DNA of 16,653 nt from positions 1 through 16,653 of the forward strand of contig CAJTRS010000037.1 of assembly GCA_910578805.1 (NCBI GenBank). Reading direction: 5' to 3'. The notes beneath the pieces are model-generated. The model was not told the DNA's origin, made no database searches, and saw only the letters and a program-made list of their open reading frames with translations. Every line of letters starts with the position of its first letter. Positions within the stretch are counted from its first letter, which is position 1. This document shows, piece after piece, positions 1-7,960 of the stretch. The DNA is from an uncultured Muribaculaceae bacterium. GTDB taxonomy: Bacteria > Bacteroidota > Bacteroidia > Bacteroidales > Muribaculaceae. The position numbers were made by a program, and so were the translations under genes.

Positions 1-1
1 G

Positions 2-428
2 TTGACCGATGCACCCAAAAACCAAGTATCAACCTCTAACGACCCCCAAATTATTATGCAACCTGATAACTCCACCAACCCCAATCCCGCAGTCAACAGC
101 GACAACGCTGTTAACAGCACCACCACAGCCAACGCCGTTGCCAATGAAAATATGTTTGGCAACGACCAGACTACAACCGAGGCAACAGCGCGTCGGCAAG
201 CAGCAGCGCAAATCGGATTTCGCCGAGTTCAAGGCTACATTCCTTACTCCGGCAAAGCTGGTGAACCGCCATCCGGTCAACATCGAGGACGACATCTGGG
301 AGCAGCTTGAACGCATCGCCCGCATCCTCGGCGAGCGTGGCACCACAGTCGCCAGCTACATCAACGCAGTCCTCGCCGACCACCTGCGGGCATACTCCCC
401 GGACATCGAAATCTGGCGCAAACTCTAA
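2..428 (+). pseudogene. DUF3408-family mobile-element protein, 5' partial and frameshifted
   Basis: The gene is cut or barely starts at the window edge. From base 2 one frame reads a hydrophilic Asn/Thr/Ala-rich stretch (TDAPKNQVSTSND...). From about base 195 the sensible frame is the next one, reading KSDFAEFKATFL, then VNIEDDIWEQLERI, TVASYINAVLADHL and IEIWRKL to a TAA at 426-428. That second half has the shape of DUF3408 proteins of Bacteroides conjugative and mobilizable elements: an FL motif, then a basic helical domain ending in a Y-I-N-x-V-L-x-D-H-L helix. Skipping one base near 197 (CGT CGG then AAG CAG CAG CGC AAA) joins the two halves as ...ARRKQQRKSDF..., so one extra base appears to break the gene. 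The alternative, an ATG at 9 in the second frame throughout, needs an unlikely proline-rich N-terminus. The family is found beside mobilization genes and is probably DNA-binding; its exact role is unknown. Confidence 0.6.
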
Positions 429-436
429 TGTCTAAC

Positions 437-600
437 CCGACCGCAGGGAGCGGTTATCGTCAGCGCGCAACTAATTCACGTCAGTGGGTTAGTTGGGGAT
501 GCAAGGGTATGTTTCGGGAGGTAAAAAATTACCCCGGCCGAAACCCCTCGCATCCCCGGCGGGACGCTCTCTGTTCCCTGCGGTCACCATCCCCAACTTC
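437..600. other. oriT-like structured region upstream of the mobilization genes
   Basis: This noncoding stretch between the DUF3408 gene and the first mob gene is packed with exact inverted repeats. They are GACCGCAGGGA (439-449) with TCCCTGCGGTC (575-585); CAACTAA (468-474) with TTAGTTG (489-495), enclosing CAC/GTG; GTTGGGGATG (492-501) with CATCCCCAAC (588-597); GGGGATGC (495-502) with GCATCCCC (550-557); and GTTTCGG (511-517) with CCGAAAC (538-544), enclosing GGTAA/TTACC. Some arms are shared, so alternative folds compete. Nested, mutually exclusive hairpins directly 5' of a relaxosome-relaxase operon are the usual form of an origin of transfer. The nic position cannot be fixed from sequence alone; the arms around 468-495 are a reasonable guess. 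Confidence 0.65.
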
Positions 601-605
601 ACAGA

Positions 606-992
606 ATGAGGAAATACAATACTGACGCTCCGGGTGCAAAACTCCGCGGGCGACCAAAGAAAGAATCGAGTGATAAGCGCGACCGAAAAGTATCCGTGAA
701 TTTCACGGATGCCGAGGAACGCGAGATAAAGGCGAAAGCCGCCAGAGCCGGAATCAGCATAGCGGAACTACTCCGTATAAGTGCTTTCAAACTCTCGATT
801 GTTGAACGCCTCACTGACTTCGAGCGTGAGGCTTTACGCGAATTGATGTATCAAGGCAAGAATCTCAACGACCAAGTTAAGGCTTCTCAGGCTAACGCAT
901 GGCCCTCGACGAAGCGCAAAGCCGAGGCGTGTCTCGACGGAATCTTAGCCATTCTCGGTAAGTTGAAAATCCAGAATTCGACATTGTTATGA
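606..992 (+). CDS. mobA: Relaxosome accessory protein, MobA/MobC family (ribbon-helix-helix type)
   Basis: This is a 128-residue basic protein. Residues 1-28 are Arg/Lys-rich (RGRPKKESSDKRDRK). A ribbon-helix-helix-like unit follows: a short strand (KVSVNFT), then a helix (DAEEREIKAKAARAG) and the typical SIAELLRISAF helix. The C-terminal half (LREL, NLNDQVKAS, ILAILGKL) resembles the conserved tail of bacterial mobilization relaxosome proteins. Such proteins bind oriT, help melt it and position the relaxase. The gene begins immediately after the oriT-like hairpins and ends in ATGA, where its TGA overlaps the relaxase ATG by four bases, so the two are translationally coupled. No Shine-Dalgarno sequence is obvious, as is common in Bacteroidetes. 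The family call is confident; the symbol follows Bacteroides usage and is less certain. Confidence 0.85.
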   Translation: MRKYNTDAPGAKLRGRPKKESSDKRDRKVSVNFTDAEEREIKAKAARAGISIAELLRISAFKLSIVERLTDFEREALRELMYQGKNLNDQVKASQANAWPSTKRKAEACLDGILAILGKLKIQNSTLL

Positions 993-1936
993 TAGCGAAA
1001 ATACTCGCAAAGGGAGCCGCCTCCGACATTGTGGGCTACGTTATGCGTGAATTCCACGACAAGGAAAAGTACACCGCCGACACATGGCGCGTGATAGATT
1101 CCGACAGCGTTTTCGGCAAAGACTATCGCAGAATTGTGGACAGTTTCGACATCGGGGCGAGCCTCAACAAGAGAATAGGCAAGCCTGTCGGTCATATATC
1201 CGTGAGTTTCGACAAGGCGGATTTGCCACGCCTCACAGATGATTTCATGGTGCAACTGGCTAAAGAATACATGGAGCGCATGGGCATCAAGGACACGCAA
1301 TATATAATAGTGCGCCACCTTGAAACCTCCTCGCCACATTTCCATATCGTCTACAACCGCGTGAATCTTCACGGCAAAGCCATTGACGAGAGCAATAATT
1401 TCGACAAAAGCCATAAGGCGACGAAGGCTATCAAACTGAAATACGGACTGACTTTTTCGCCGAAAAAGAAGCTGTATGAAGATGCGATTGCCGAGATGAA
1501 GCCCAAGATTCAGGCTGCGATGTACCACTGCAAATCATGGGACGAGTTCCGCCGTCGCCTCGCTCCGGCTGGTATAACCGTGGAGTTTTACAACGACCGC
1601 GACACCGGCAAGCCGCAGGGCATACGCTTCTCCGACGGCGAATTTACCTTCAACGGCTCAAAGATTGACCGCGCTTTTTCCTACAGGCGTCTTGACAAAT
1701 TCTTTGCCAAGAACGCAGGAATCAAAGAGGCCCAGCCTCAGCAAACGTCACCGATTTCGGTGACGGCAAAGGTCAAAGAGGCTCCAGTGGCTAATGTCGT
1801 GGAGAACATGGTCGAGACCGGGTGTCAGGCAGTGGGCGGACTGTTCCAGGTCGGGCCCCGCTATGACCCGGAAGAAGATGCCTTCATCCGCGCGATGAAA
1901 AAGAAACCCAAAAAGAAAAAAGGAAGATCATTGTAA
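989..1936 (+). CDS. mobB: Relaxase / mobilization nuclease (MobB, MOBP-like)
   Basis: This 315-residue relaxase should cleave one strand at oriT and pilot it to the recipient. The N-terminal motif MIAKILAKGAASDIVGYVMR holds a likely catalytic tyrosine (Tyr17). Later metal-binding histidines are His69 (GHISVSF), His110 (IVRHLE) and the HxH pair His117/His119 in SPHFHIVYNRVN, the three-histidine signature of HUH relaxases. A helical segment follows (residues ~140-260) and the C-terminus is a Lys-rich tail (MKKKPKKKKGRSL), suited to DNA binding. The length is short compared with large MOBP relaxases but normal for Bacteroides mobilizable elements. It overlaps the upstream gene by ATGA and the next gene by one base (TAATG), so the three form one operon. 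All nuclease residues expected are present, so it should be active. Confidence 0.92.
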   Translation: MIAKILAKGAASDIVGYVMREFHDKEKYTADTWRVIDSDSVFGKDYRRIVDSFDIGASLNKRIGKPVGHISVSFDKADLPRLTDDFMVQLAKEYMERMGIKDTQYIIVRHLETSSPHFHIVYNRVNLHGKAIDESNNFDKSHKATKAIKLKYGLTFSPKKKLYEDAIAEMKPKIQAAMYHCKSWDEFRRRLAPAGITVEFYNDRDTGKPQGIRFSDGEFTFNGSKIDRAFSYRRLDKFFAKNAGIKEAQPQQTSPISVTAKVKEAPVANVVENMVETGCQAVGGLFQVGPRYDPEEDAFIRAMKKKPKKKKGRSL

Positions 1937-2688
1937 TGGCAGATTTATACTCACTCGTCAGGAAACAAGACGAGAAGATTGACGACCTTCTCAAAGCCGC
2001 GAAAGAGAACAAGGATTTACTCATGGACATAGACACACGGCTGATGTCCGAGCCATCGCAGACAACTACATCGGCATTGACTGTGCCGGAGAAAATCCAA
2101 GTGGAACTGCCTGCGAATATCGCCACGAAGGAAGATGTTTCCGTGATAGCCGAAGCAGCAGTCAAAATGCAGACGGATTATACGGTTAAAGCGTTTACAC
2201 AGCTATATACCGATGTCCTTCCGAAACAAACCGTACACCGGACTGCATCCCCGGCAATCAGCGATGAGCAGATAGAGAGAATCGCACAGGCGGCAGCCGA
2301 CAAAGCCGTCAACAGGCGTTATGAGAAACTGGATGCAATGGCAGATACAGCGATGCACCGCATCTACAATCTTGTCAACGGCGCAGTCTGGGCTGCAATA
2401 CCCAAGTGGGTATATATCACATTTGCAGTCCTAGTTCTCGCCGCCGGAGGTTTCGGTTACGGCTTATTCTATCAGCTCGACGAGAACTCCAAGCTGAAAG
2501 ACGTAGAATGGCTCTACCGCTACGAGCGTGGACTGCACACTAATCCCAATGTTGTGATGCACCGTGAACGCCTTATGTTACACGGCAAGCCACATGAAGT
2601 TGACAGCTTGAAATCATTGATTCGCCGTCACGAACAGCGGTCACAAGCAGACACCACCTTCTCCTATTATTATCCCTCCAATCCTTAA
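1936..2688 (+). CDS. mobC: Membrane-anchored mobilization protein (MobC-like)
   Basis: This is a 250-residue protein encoded directly after the relaxase, with the start sharing one base with the relaxase stop. Residues 1-35 and 110-150 are charged, helix-forming and possibly coiled coil (LVRKQDEKIDDLLKAAKEN; EQIERIAQAAADKAVNRRYE). One membrane span lies at about 158-180 (WVYITFAVLVLAAGGFGYGL). A polar ~70-residue tail follows, ending with many charged residues and SYYYPSNP. There is no signal peptide. This matches the third gene of Bacteroides mobABC modules, thought to link the relaxosome to the membrane or the coupling protein. The biochemical role is not established for the family, so the assignment rests mainly on position and on the single membrane anchor. 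A strong terminator follows within ten bases. Confidence 0.7.
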   Translation: MADLYSLVRKQDEKIDDLLKAAKENKDLLMDIDTRLMSEPSQTTTSALTVPEKIQVELPANIATKEDVSVIAEAAVKMQTDYTVKAFTQLYTDVLPKQTVHRTASPAISDEQIERIAQAAADKAVNRRYEKLDAMADTAMHRIYNLVNGAVWAAIPKWVYITFAVLVLAAGGFGYGLFYQLDENSKLKDVEWLYRYERGLHTNPNVVMHRERLMLHGKPHEVDSLKSLIRRHEQRSQADTTFSYYYPSNP

Positions 2689-2693
2689 TCCCG

Positions 2694-2755
2694 ACACAAG
2701 CCACCGACAACCATCCTCCGCTGTCGGTGGCTTGTGTATCCTATCTATTTTTACA
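2694..2755 (+). terminator. Rho-independent terminator after the mob operon
   Basis: A perfect 16-bp stem is formed by ACACAAGCCACCGACA (2694-2709) and TGTCGGTGGCTTGTGT (2722-2737) around a 12-base loop. A T-rich run (TATTTTT) follows at about 2746-2752. It lies six bases after the third mobilization gene and closes that operon. Confidence 0.85.
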
Positions 2756-2966
2756 GTTCATAGCATGAGGTTTTATAGCTCATTCAGATTATCAACTCAA
2801 ATTTTTACTATTTTCGCACTTGCAAACCTACACCGATGACGGTTTATTCCCGTCGGCTGAACAAAAACGTACCAAGACCGCTACAGATATGAGCAAGACC
2901 CCATAGTTGATATTCTCGTTTACACTATTACTTCAAATATAGAATTTAGGAATGTATGACAAGGCC

Positions 2967-3926
2967 TTATTTTAGCTCAATTTCTTTCGGATTAACGATA
3001 TTATGCAGAATAGCGTAAATGATGAGAGCGGCCGTTGAGTGTAGATTGAGCTTTGTGCTCAGATTCTTTCTATATGTGGTAATGGTATGGAATGACAGAC
3101 ATAGTCTGTCAGCAATCTCCTTGTTGGACAACCCATGCGCCACAAGACGTATGACTTCTTTCTCCCGGTCGGTCAGATTATCGTTCTTATCCTCCCTGGA
3201 AAGACGGTCGGCATCATCTTCTGTAGGCTGCCTATGTTTCATAAAGGATACATTCTTCTCAAGTTCCTCAATCGCCGGAACCAGCAGGCGGTTTTCTATC
3301 TCACAATGGGATATAAGATCCTCCCCACAGGTCATGATCCGAAACAGGGCTTGGTTGATTATGCGTGTGTTCGGGATGGCATAGTGCTGGAGAAACAGAT
3401 CTTTAAGCTCGGTCAGCTTGGATGCCATGCTGTTATGTTTGGTGGCAAAGTCCTTTATCCGAAATTCTGAGTCACATACTCCGTTTTCCAGCCGCTCGAT
3501 ATAAGGGAACACGACCTCGTCCTCAAAAGCCATGTGCTCTTTCACCTCCTCCATATAGTCATCGAAAAATTTGATTATATATAAAGCCGCATCCGTAAGC
3601 TGCGGATGCTGGGCACCTTGCACCAAGGTAACCTTGATGCCGGGCAGAGAAAAGTCAAGGATATACGAATGAGCCTCTTTCAGATAGCTCACCAACGTAG
3701 GCAGATTGATTGGGAACCCGTTGAATGCCCGCCCGCCGATAAGGTTTGACACGGCAAGAAAGGTGGAGCAGTCAATATTGTTGTTGGCACAAACGGACTG
3801 TATGGTGCCATTGCCGAATCCGAACGGGATTTTGAAACGGTTAAGCACCAACAGTAACCTTCCGTTGTCTTCGATAATATCTCTGACACGGTCGGATGCG
3901 GTATATATGGCAGATGTCCGGTTCAT
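2967..3926 (-). CDS. Hemerythrin-domain LuxR-type transcriptional regulator
   Basis: This 319-residue protein has three parts. Residues ~10-75 resemble the ScdA/RIC N-terminal domain (RVRDIIEDNGRLLLVLNRF...), but the usual paired cysteines are replaced by PFGFGN (residues 34-39). Residues ~80-225 form a hemerythrin-like helical bundle with candidate di-iron ligands His86, His131/Glu135 (HMAFE), His164 and His207/Glu211 (HCEIE). Residues ~250-310 are a LuxR helix-turn-helix with LTDREKEVIRLVAHGLSNKE and HTITTYRKNLSTKL. It therefore looks like a one-component sensor that reads O2, NO, peroxide or iron through a di-iron site and binds DNA directly. It is divergent from the Xus operon, with 240 bases between the two starts, which makes it the likely regulator of iron-siderophore uptake. 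The upstream sequence carries a -7-like box, TAATTTTG, read leftward. The actual signal is unknown. Confidence 0.85.
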   Translation of the reverse strand: MNRTSAIYTASDRVRDIIEDNGRLLLVLNRFKIPFGFGNGTIQSVCANNNIDCSTFLAVSNLIGGRAFNGFPINLPTLVSYLKEAHSYILDFSLPGIKVTLVQGAQHPQLTDAALYIIKFFDDYMEEVKEHMAFEDEVVFPYIERLENGVCDSEFRIKDFATKHNSMASKLTELKDLFLQHYAIPNTRIINQALFRIMTCGEDLISHCEIENRLLVPAIEELEKNVSFMKHRQPTEDDADRLSREDKNDNLTDREKEVIRLVAHGLSNKEIADRLCLSFHTITTYRKNLSTKLNLHSTAALIIYAILHNIVNPKEIELK

Positions 3927-3951
3927 ATCATTCAGTCAAAAAAACGCGGTG

Positions 3952-3959
3952 CAAAATTA
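3952..3959 (-). promoter_or_regulatory. -7 box of the regulator promoter
   Basis: Read on the minus strand this is TAATTTTG, a match to the Bacteroidetes -7 consensus TAnnTTTG, 25 bases upstream of the regulator ATG. It continues as GCAC just as the box of the divergent gene does. A clear -33 TTTG is not seen. Confidence 0.5.
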
Positions 3960-4055
3960 CTTAAAAAGTGTGAATCACGGCATACCTAAAAATAGTGAAA
4001 ATCCGGTTGCCTCCCCTATGCACGATACTGTCAATGCGGTATCAGACCTTACGTT

Positions 4056-4075
4056 CTATCCTATTAGTAGGATAG
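4056..4075. promoter_or_regulatory. Inverted repeat in the divergent intergenic region, possible operator
   Basis: CTATCCTA (4056-4063) and TAGGATAG (4068-4075) form a perfect 8-bp palindrome around TTAG. Its centre is about 75 bases upstream of the Xus -7 box, a position that suits an activator bound by a LuxR-type dimer. No data here show which protein binds it. Confidence 0.4.
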
Positions 4076-4139
4076 GAAAGCTTTGGATAATAGCGTATTT
4101 CTCCATTTTTTAGGGATTTCCCAATTCCTTCCGTGGTTG

Positions 4140-4147
4140 TAATTTTG
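4140..4147 (+). promoter_or_regulatory. -7 box of the Xus operon promoter
   Basis: TAATTTTG matches TAnnTTTG and ends 19 bases before the receptor ATG, predicting a short leader. The sequence around it (TAATTTTGCAC) is identical over 11 bases to that of the divergent regulator promoter. No -33 TTTG is visible at the usual distance, which would fit a promoter that depends on an activator. Confidence 0.5.
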
Positions 4148-4166
4148 CACTCAAAATCGAAATGAT

Positions 4167-6539
4167 ATGTTTTATCGTACTATAATAATAACGTTAATCT
4201 CAATTCTTGGAACTGTGTCAGTTGAAGCCCGGCAGGTTTCCGGAATGGTATCAGGCAAGGTGCTGTCAACCGATGGCATTCCCATTGATTATGCCACAGT
4301 GTATCTTAAAGGCACAAACTATTCAGGTGCTGCCAACGAAAAGGGGGTATATCATATCAAAGCTCCGGTTGGCAAATATACTATTGTATTTTCATCCGTC
4401 GGATTTGAGTCTAAGGAGTTGCCGGTGCAGATAAATGCAGGAGAGCGTACAAAACTGACCGTAAAACTCAAACCGGCTACAGAACTTGCGGAAGTTGTCA
4501 TTGTGGGCAATACTTTGAGTAAGGTGCGCAACTCAGCGTTCAATGCCACGGCTGTGAATACTGCCGAGCTTAAAAACACTACAAAAACACTGAGCGAGGC
4601 GTTGGCGAAAGCTCCCGGCATGAAAATCAGGGAAAGCGGTGGAGTCGGATCCGATATGGCTGTCACAATGGATGGGTTCAGTGGAAAGCATGTGAAAGTC
4701 TTTATCGACGGTGTTCCGCAAGAAGGTGTCGGAAGTTCTTTCGGTCTCAACAATATACCTGTGAATTTTGCAGAACGCATCGAGGTTTATCGAGGAGTTG
4801 TACCGGTAGGCTTCGGTTCGGATGCCATTGGCGGTGTAATAAACATTGTGACGCCAAAGCATAGGCGACGCTGGTTTTTGGATGCCTCATACTCCTACGG
4901 ATCTTTTAACACCCACAAAAGTTATGTCAATTTCGGACAAACCCAGCCCAATGGCTTTAAGTACGAAATCAATGCTTTCCAGAATTATTCAGACAATAAT
5001 TATTGGGTGGATTCACCAGTAGAGGATTTTAATACCGGTGCCATTAATCGCAAAAAACTTGAACATGTCCGTAGATTCAACGACACTTACCACAACGAGG
5101 CTGTGATTGCCAAATTCGGGTTTGTAAACAAACCTTGGGCAGACCGTCTGTTGGCCGGATTCACATACTCTCATATGTATAAAGATATACAGACCGGTGT
5201 ACGGCAGGAAATTGTTTACGGTCAGAAACACCGTCATGGACATTCAATGATCGGATCGATTGAATATGGCAAGCGCAATCTATTCACGCACGGTCTCGAC
5301 GTTTCGTTGAATGCCAATTACAACCGGAATGTAATGATAAACGTGGATACTGCATCTGTCAAGTATAATTGGCGTGGCGAAACGGAAAAACTTAATACAC
5401 CCGGTGAGCAATCTTATCAAAACTCCCGGTCCAACAACAACAGTTGGTCTGCTGCCTTTACTTCCGGCTATCGTCTCAACGAAAATCATCAATTCACAGT
5501 AAATAACATTTTTAATACGTTCAACCGATCAAACGACAATCTTTTGGCGGCTGTGACAAGCAGCGATGAGATTGCAAAAGTGACAAGCAAGAACATATTG
5601 GGAGTATCATATCGTTACAGACCCAATTCCAAGTTCAATATAACAGCGTTCGGAAAACAATACCATCAGTATGTGGCAGGGCCTGTTGCCACCTCTGCTG
5701 CGCAGGATAATTATGTCAAAAGTTCCCGGTCTGTCGATGCTTTTGGCTATGGAGCGGCAGGAACATGGTTTATGCCATTGGGGTTTCAATTAAAGGCTTC
5801 TTATGAAAAGGCATACAGGCTTCCGACAATAGAAGAAATGTTCGGAGATGAAGACCTTGAGGTCGGAGATATGGCACTCAAACCGGAGTCAAGCCACAAT
5901 GTGAACCTGAACCTCAGCTACAATGCTTCCTTTGGCAGCAATACCCTGTATGTCGAGACCGGATTTATCTACCGGGACACACGCGATTATATACAGCGGA
6001 ATATCCTGTCGCTCGGCGGAGGCAAATCAGCAGCCACATACGTCAACTACGGAAAGGTTGACACCAAAGGCATAAGCATCTCCGCCCGTTATAATTATTC
6101 AAAATGGCTGAGCTTAGGCGGAAACTTCACACAGATGAATGTGCGCGACAATATGAAGAATGCCATAGGAAGTTCTGTAGCCAATATAGCATATCGTGAG
6201 CGTATGCCAAATCTTCCGTATTTGTTCGCTGATTCAGACATCTGTTTTTATTGGCATGGATTAGGAGGCAAACATAATGTTCTTACGGTCTCTTATGATA
6301 ATCAGTATACACATAGATTCTGTTATTATGCCTCTAACATTGGTTCAAACAACGATGATTATATGGTTCCTGATCAATTCGCTCACAATATCACCTTATC
6401 CTATGGGATTAAGAACGGACGGTATAATATTTCGTTTGAATGTCGCAATCTCACTGATGCAAAACTTTATGACAACTTCAGCTTGCAGAAGACCGGACGG
6501 GCATTTTACGGCAAGGTGAGAATCTATTTCGGAAACTAA
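4167..6539 (+). CDS. xusA: TonB-dependent outer-membrane receptor, XusA-like (xenosiderophore uptake)
   Basis: This is a 790-residue receptor. Residues 1-21 are a signal peptide (MFYRTIIITLISILGTVSVEA). Residues ~24-105 are a carboxypeptidase-regulatory-like beta domain (SGKVLSTDGIPIDYATVYLKG). A TonB-box-like EVVIVG follows at 109-114, then a plug domain at ~120-230 with VKVFIDGVP, RIEVYRG and GSDAIGGVINIVT. The rest is a 22-stranded-type barrel ending in YGKVRIYFGN. The architecture is that of a siderophore receptor rather than a SusC glycan porin: it is shorter, and no SusD partner follows. The next two genes encode a DUF4374 lipoprotein and a PepSY membrane protein. This is the order of XusA-XusB-XusC of Bacteroides thetaiotaomicron, which captures enterobactin-type siderophores made by other bacteria. 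The substrate of this copy is inferred from that gene set. Confidence 0.85.
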   Translation: MFYRTIIITLISILGTVSVEARQVSGMVSGKVLSTDGIPIDYATVYLKGTNYSGAANEKGVYHIKAPVGKYTIVFSSVGFESKELPVQINAGERTKLTVKLKPATELAEVVIVGNTLSKVRNSAFNATAVNTAELKNTTKTLSEALAKAPGMKIRESGGVGSDMAVTMDGFSGKHVKVFIDGVPQEGVGSSFGLNNIPVNFAERIEVYRGVVPVGFGSDAIGGVINIVTPKHRRRWFLDASYSYGSFNTHKSYVNFGQTQPNGFKYEINAFQNYSDNNYWVDSPVEDFNTGAINRKKLEHVRRFNDTYHNEAVIAKFGFVNKPWADRLLAGFTYSHMYKDIQTGVRQEIVYGQKHRHGHSMIGSIEYGKRNLFTHGLDVSLNANYNRNVMINVDTASVKYNWRGETEKLNTPGEQSYQNSRSNNNSWSAAFTSGYRLNENHQFTVNNIFNTFNRSNDNLLAAVTSSDEIAKVTSKNILGVSYRYRPNSKFNITAFGKQYHQYVAGPVATSAAQDNYVKSSRSVDAFGYGAAGTWFMPLGFQLKASYEKAYRLPTIEEMFGDEDLEVGDMALKPESSHNVNLNLSYNASFGSNTLYVETGFIYRDTRDYIQRNILSLGGGKSAATYVNYGKVDTKGISISARYNYSKWLSLGGNFTQMNVRDNMKNAIGSSVANIAYRERMPNLPYLFADSDICFYWHGLGGKHNVLTVSYDNQYTHRFCYYASNIGSNNDDYMVPDQFAHNITLSYGIKNGRYNISFECRNLTDAKLYDNFSLQKTGRAFYGKVRIYFGN

Positions 6540-6558
6540 TAAACCAAGATATATTACA

Positions 6559-7956
6559 ATGAAAAAATCAATTATTTTAAGCGCACTCGCTGCGCTCATA
6601 GTGCCTCTGGCTCTTACGTCTTGTTCAGACTCCGATGAACCCAACAGCGGAGACAACAACGGAAATACCGCAGAGGGCAAGTTTGTTGTCTCGGCTTCGG
6701 TACAGGGATCAAATGCCACATCCTATGTCCTTCTCACCGCTGAATCCCTTGACGGGGGTAATCTGTCGGCGGAAGGAAACGGCTTGGTCAACGACGGGGC
6801 AAGCCAGTGGATATTCCACGGGAAAGACTATCTATACGCCCTCACTTACAATCAAGGGAATGCCGGTACCACACGAAGCTATTTCCTCGGACAGAACGGA
6901 TCTGTACAGCCCCGAGACATGGAGTATAAAATCAGTCGCTTCACCTCTTACGGTATCTACGACGACTATATCATGTCAATGTCAACCGGAAATGGGCCGG
7001 ATAGTCAAGCCGATGCAAATGGATATCTTCCAAAGACACTACTTCTGACGTATCTTGACGTTGAAGCCGAGACATCCAGGAGCAACGATACATCGACCGG
7101 AACGTATTCAGTGGAGAATTTCCTGGGCAACGGGGAATATGTCACTCTCGCAGGTATTCAGCAGAGCGGAAACAGAATCTACTCAGGCGCGGTTCCAATG
7201 GGGCTAAGCCAGTATGGTGCTTCCATCGACGGTGGCAAATGGGTGCGAAAAGGTTACGAAGACCTTGTGAAAACAGCCGACGGTGGTTCAAACAGCAGCA
7301 GCTACAAGAAAGGAGAGCTGCAGTGGACTCAGTATCCTGATGAGGGATGGGTGGCTATTTTCAATAGTTCCGACATGACCAATCCTACTCTTGTCAAGTC
7401 CGACAAAATCAGCTACCCGTGCGGACGATTCAAATCACAATACTATCAGACCGTTTGGGCTGCCGATAACGGTGATATTTATGTCTTTTCTCCTTCCTAT
7501 GCCAAGACAATGACCGATCCCCGCCAGCAGACAAAACTCCCTGCCGGAGTAGTGCGTATCCCTGCCGGAAAGACCGAGTTTGACAGTTACTACTGCAATA
7601 TAGAAGAACAGGCCGAAGGGCGCTCGTTCATGCGTTGCTGGCCCGCAGGGGGCAATCGCTTTCTGCTTATGATGTATGACCGTCCTCTGTCTCAGAAAGG
7701 ATTTGTAGCCACAGATCTCGCTATCTTTGATGCCGATGCTAAGAAACTTACATTCGTCAAAAATCTCCCCGACGGCATATCTTCATTCGGTAAAACTGTA
7801 TATGTGCATGATGGAGCGGTATATATTTCCATCAATGTCGAGAACAGTTATCCGGCAATCTACCGCATAGATCCATCAACGGCAACAGCGACAAAGGGTC
7901 TGACAGTAGAGGCTACCGAGATTACGGGATTCGGATTCCTTGAAGCAAAGAAGTAG
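6559..7956 (+). CDS. xusB: DUF4374 surface lipoprotein, XusB-like siderophore-binding protein
   Basis: This is a 465-residue protein beginning with a lipoprotein signal peptide whose lipobox is LTSC and whose lipidated residue is Cys22. The residues after the cysteine (SDSDEPNSGD) are acidic, as in the export signal that sends Bacteroidetes lipoproteins to the cell surface. The body has repeated short beta segments (QWIFHGKDYLYALTY, GDIYVFSPSY, RFLLMMYDRP, AVYISINVENSYPAIYRID), which fits the beta-propeller known for DUF4374 proteins. In Bacteroides, XusB is an extracellular lipoprotein that binds ferric xenosiderophores and hands them to XusA. It lies 19 bases after the receptor gene, with no terminator between, so it is in the same operon. 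Confidence 0.85.
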   Translation: MKKSIILSALAALIVPLALTSCSDSDEPNSGDNNGNTAEGKFVVSASVQGSNATSYVLLTAESLDGGNLSAEGNGLVNDGASQWIFHGKDYLYALTYNQGNAGTTRSYFLGQNGSVQPRDMEYKISRFTSYGIYDDYIMSMSTGNGPDSQADANGYLPKTLLLTYLDVEAETSRSNDTSTGTYSVENFLGNGEYVTLAGIQQSGNRIYSGAVPMGLSQYGASIDGGKWVRKGYEDLVKTADGGSNSSSYKKGELQWTQYPDEGWVAIFNSSDMTNPTLVKSDKISYPCGRFKSQYYQTVWAADNGDIYVFSPSYAKTMTDPRQQTKLPAGVVRIPAGKTEFDSYYCNIEEQAEGRSFMRCWPAGGNRFLLMMYDRPLSQKGFVATDLAIFDADAKKLTFVKNLPDGISSFGKTVYVHDGAVYISINVENSYPAIYRIDPSTATATKGLTVEATEITGFGFLEAKK

Positions 7957-7960
7957 GCCG

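Noticed and set aside
428..625. 65-codon open frame between the DUF3408 gene and mobA
   Set aside because: It lies across the dense inverted repeats of the oriT-like region, overlaps the start of mobA and has no recognisable protein features.
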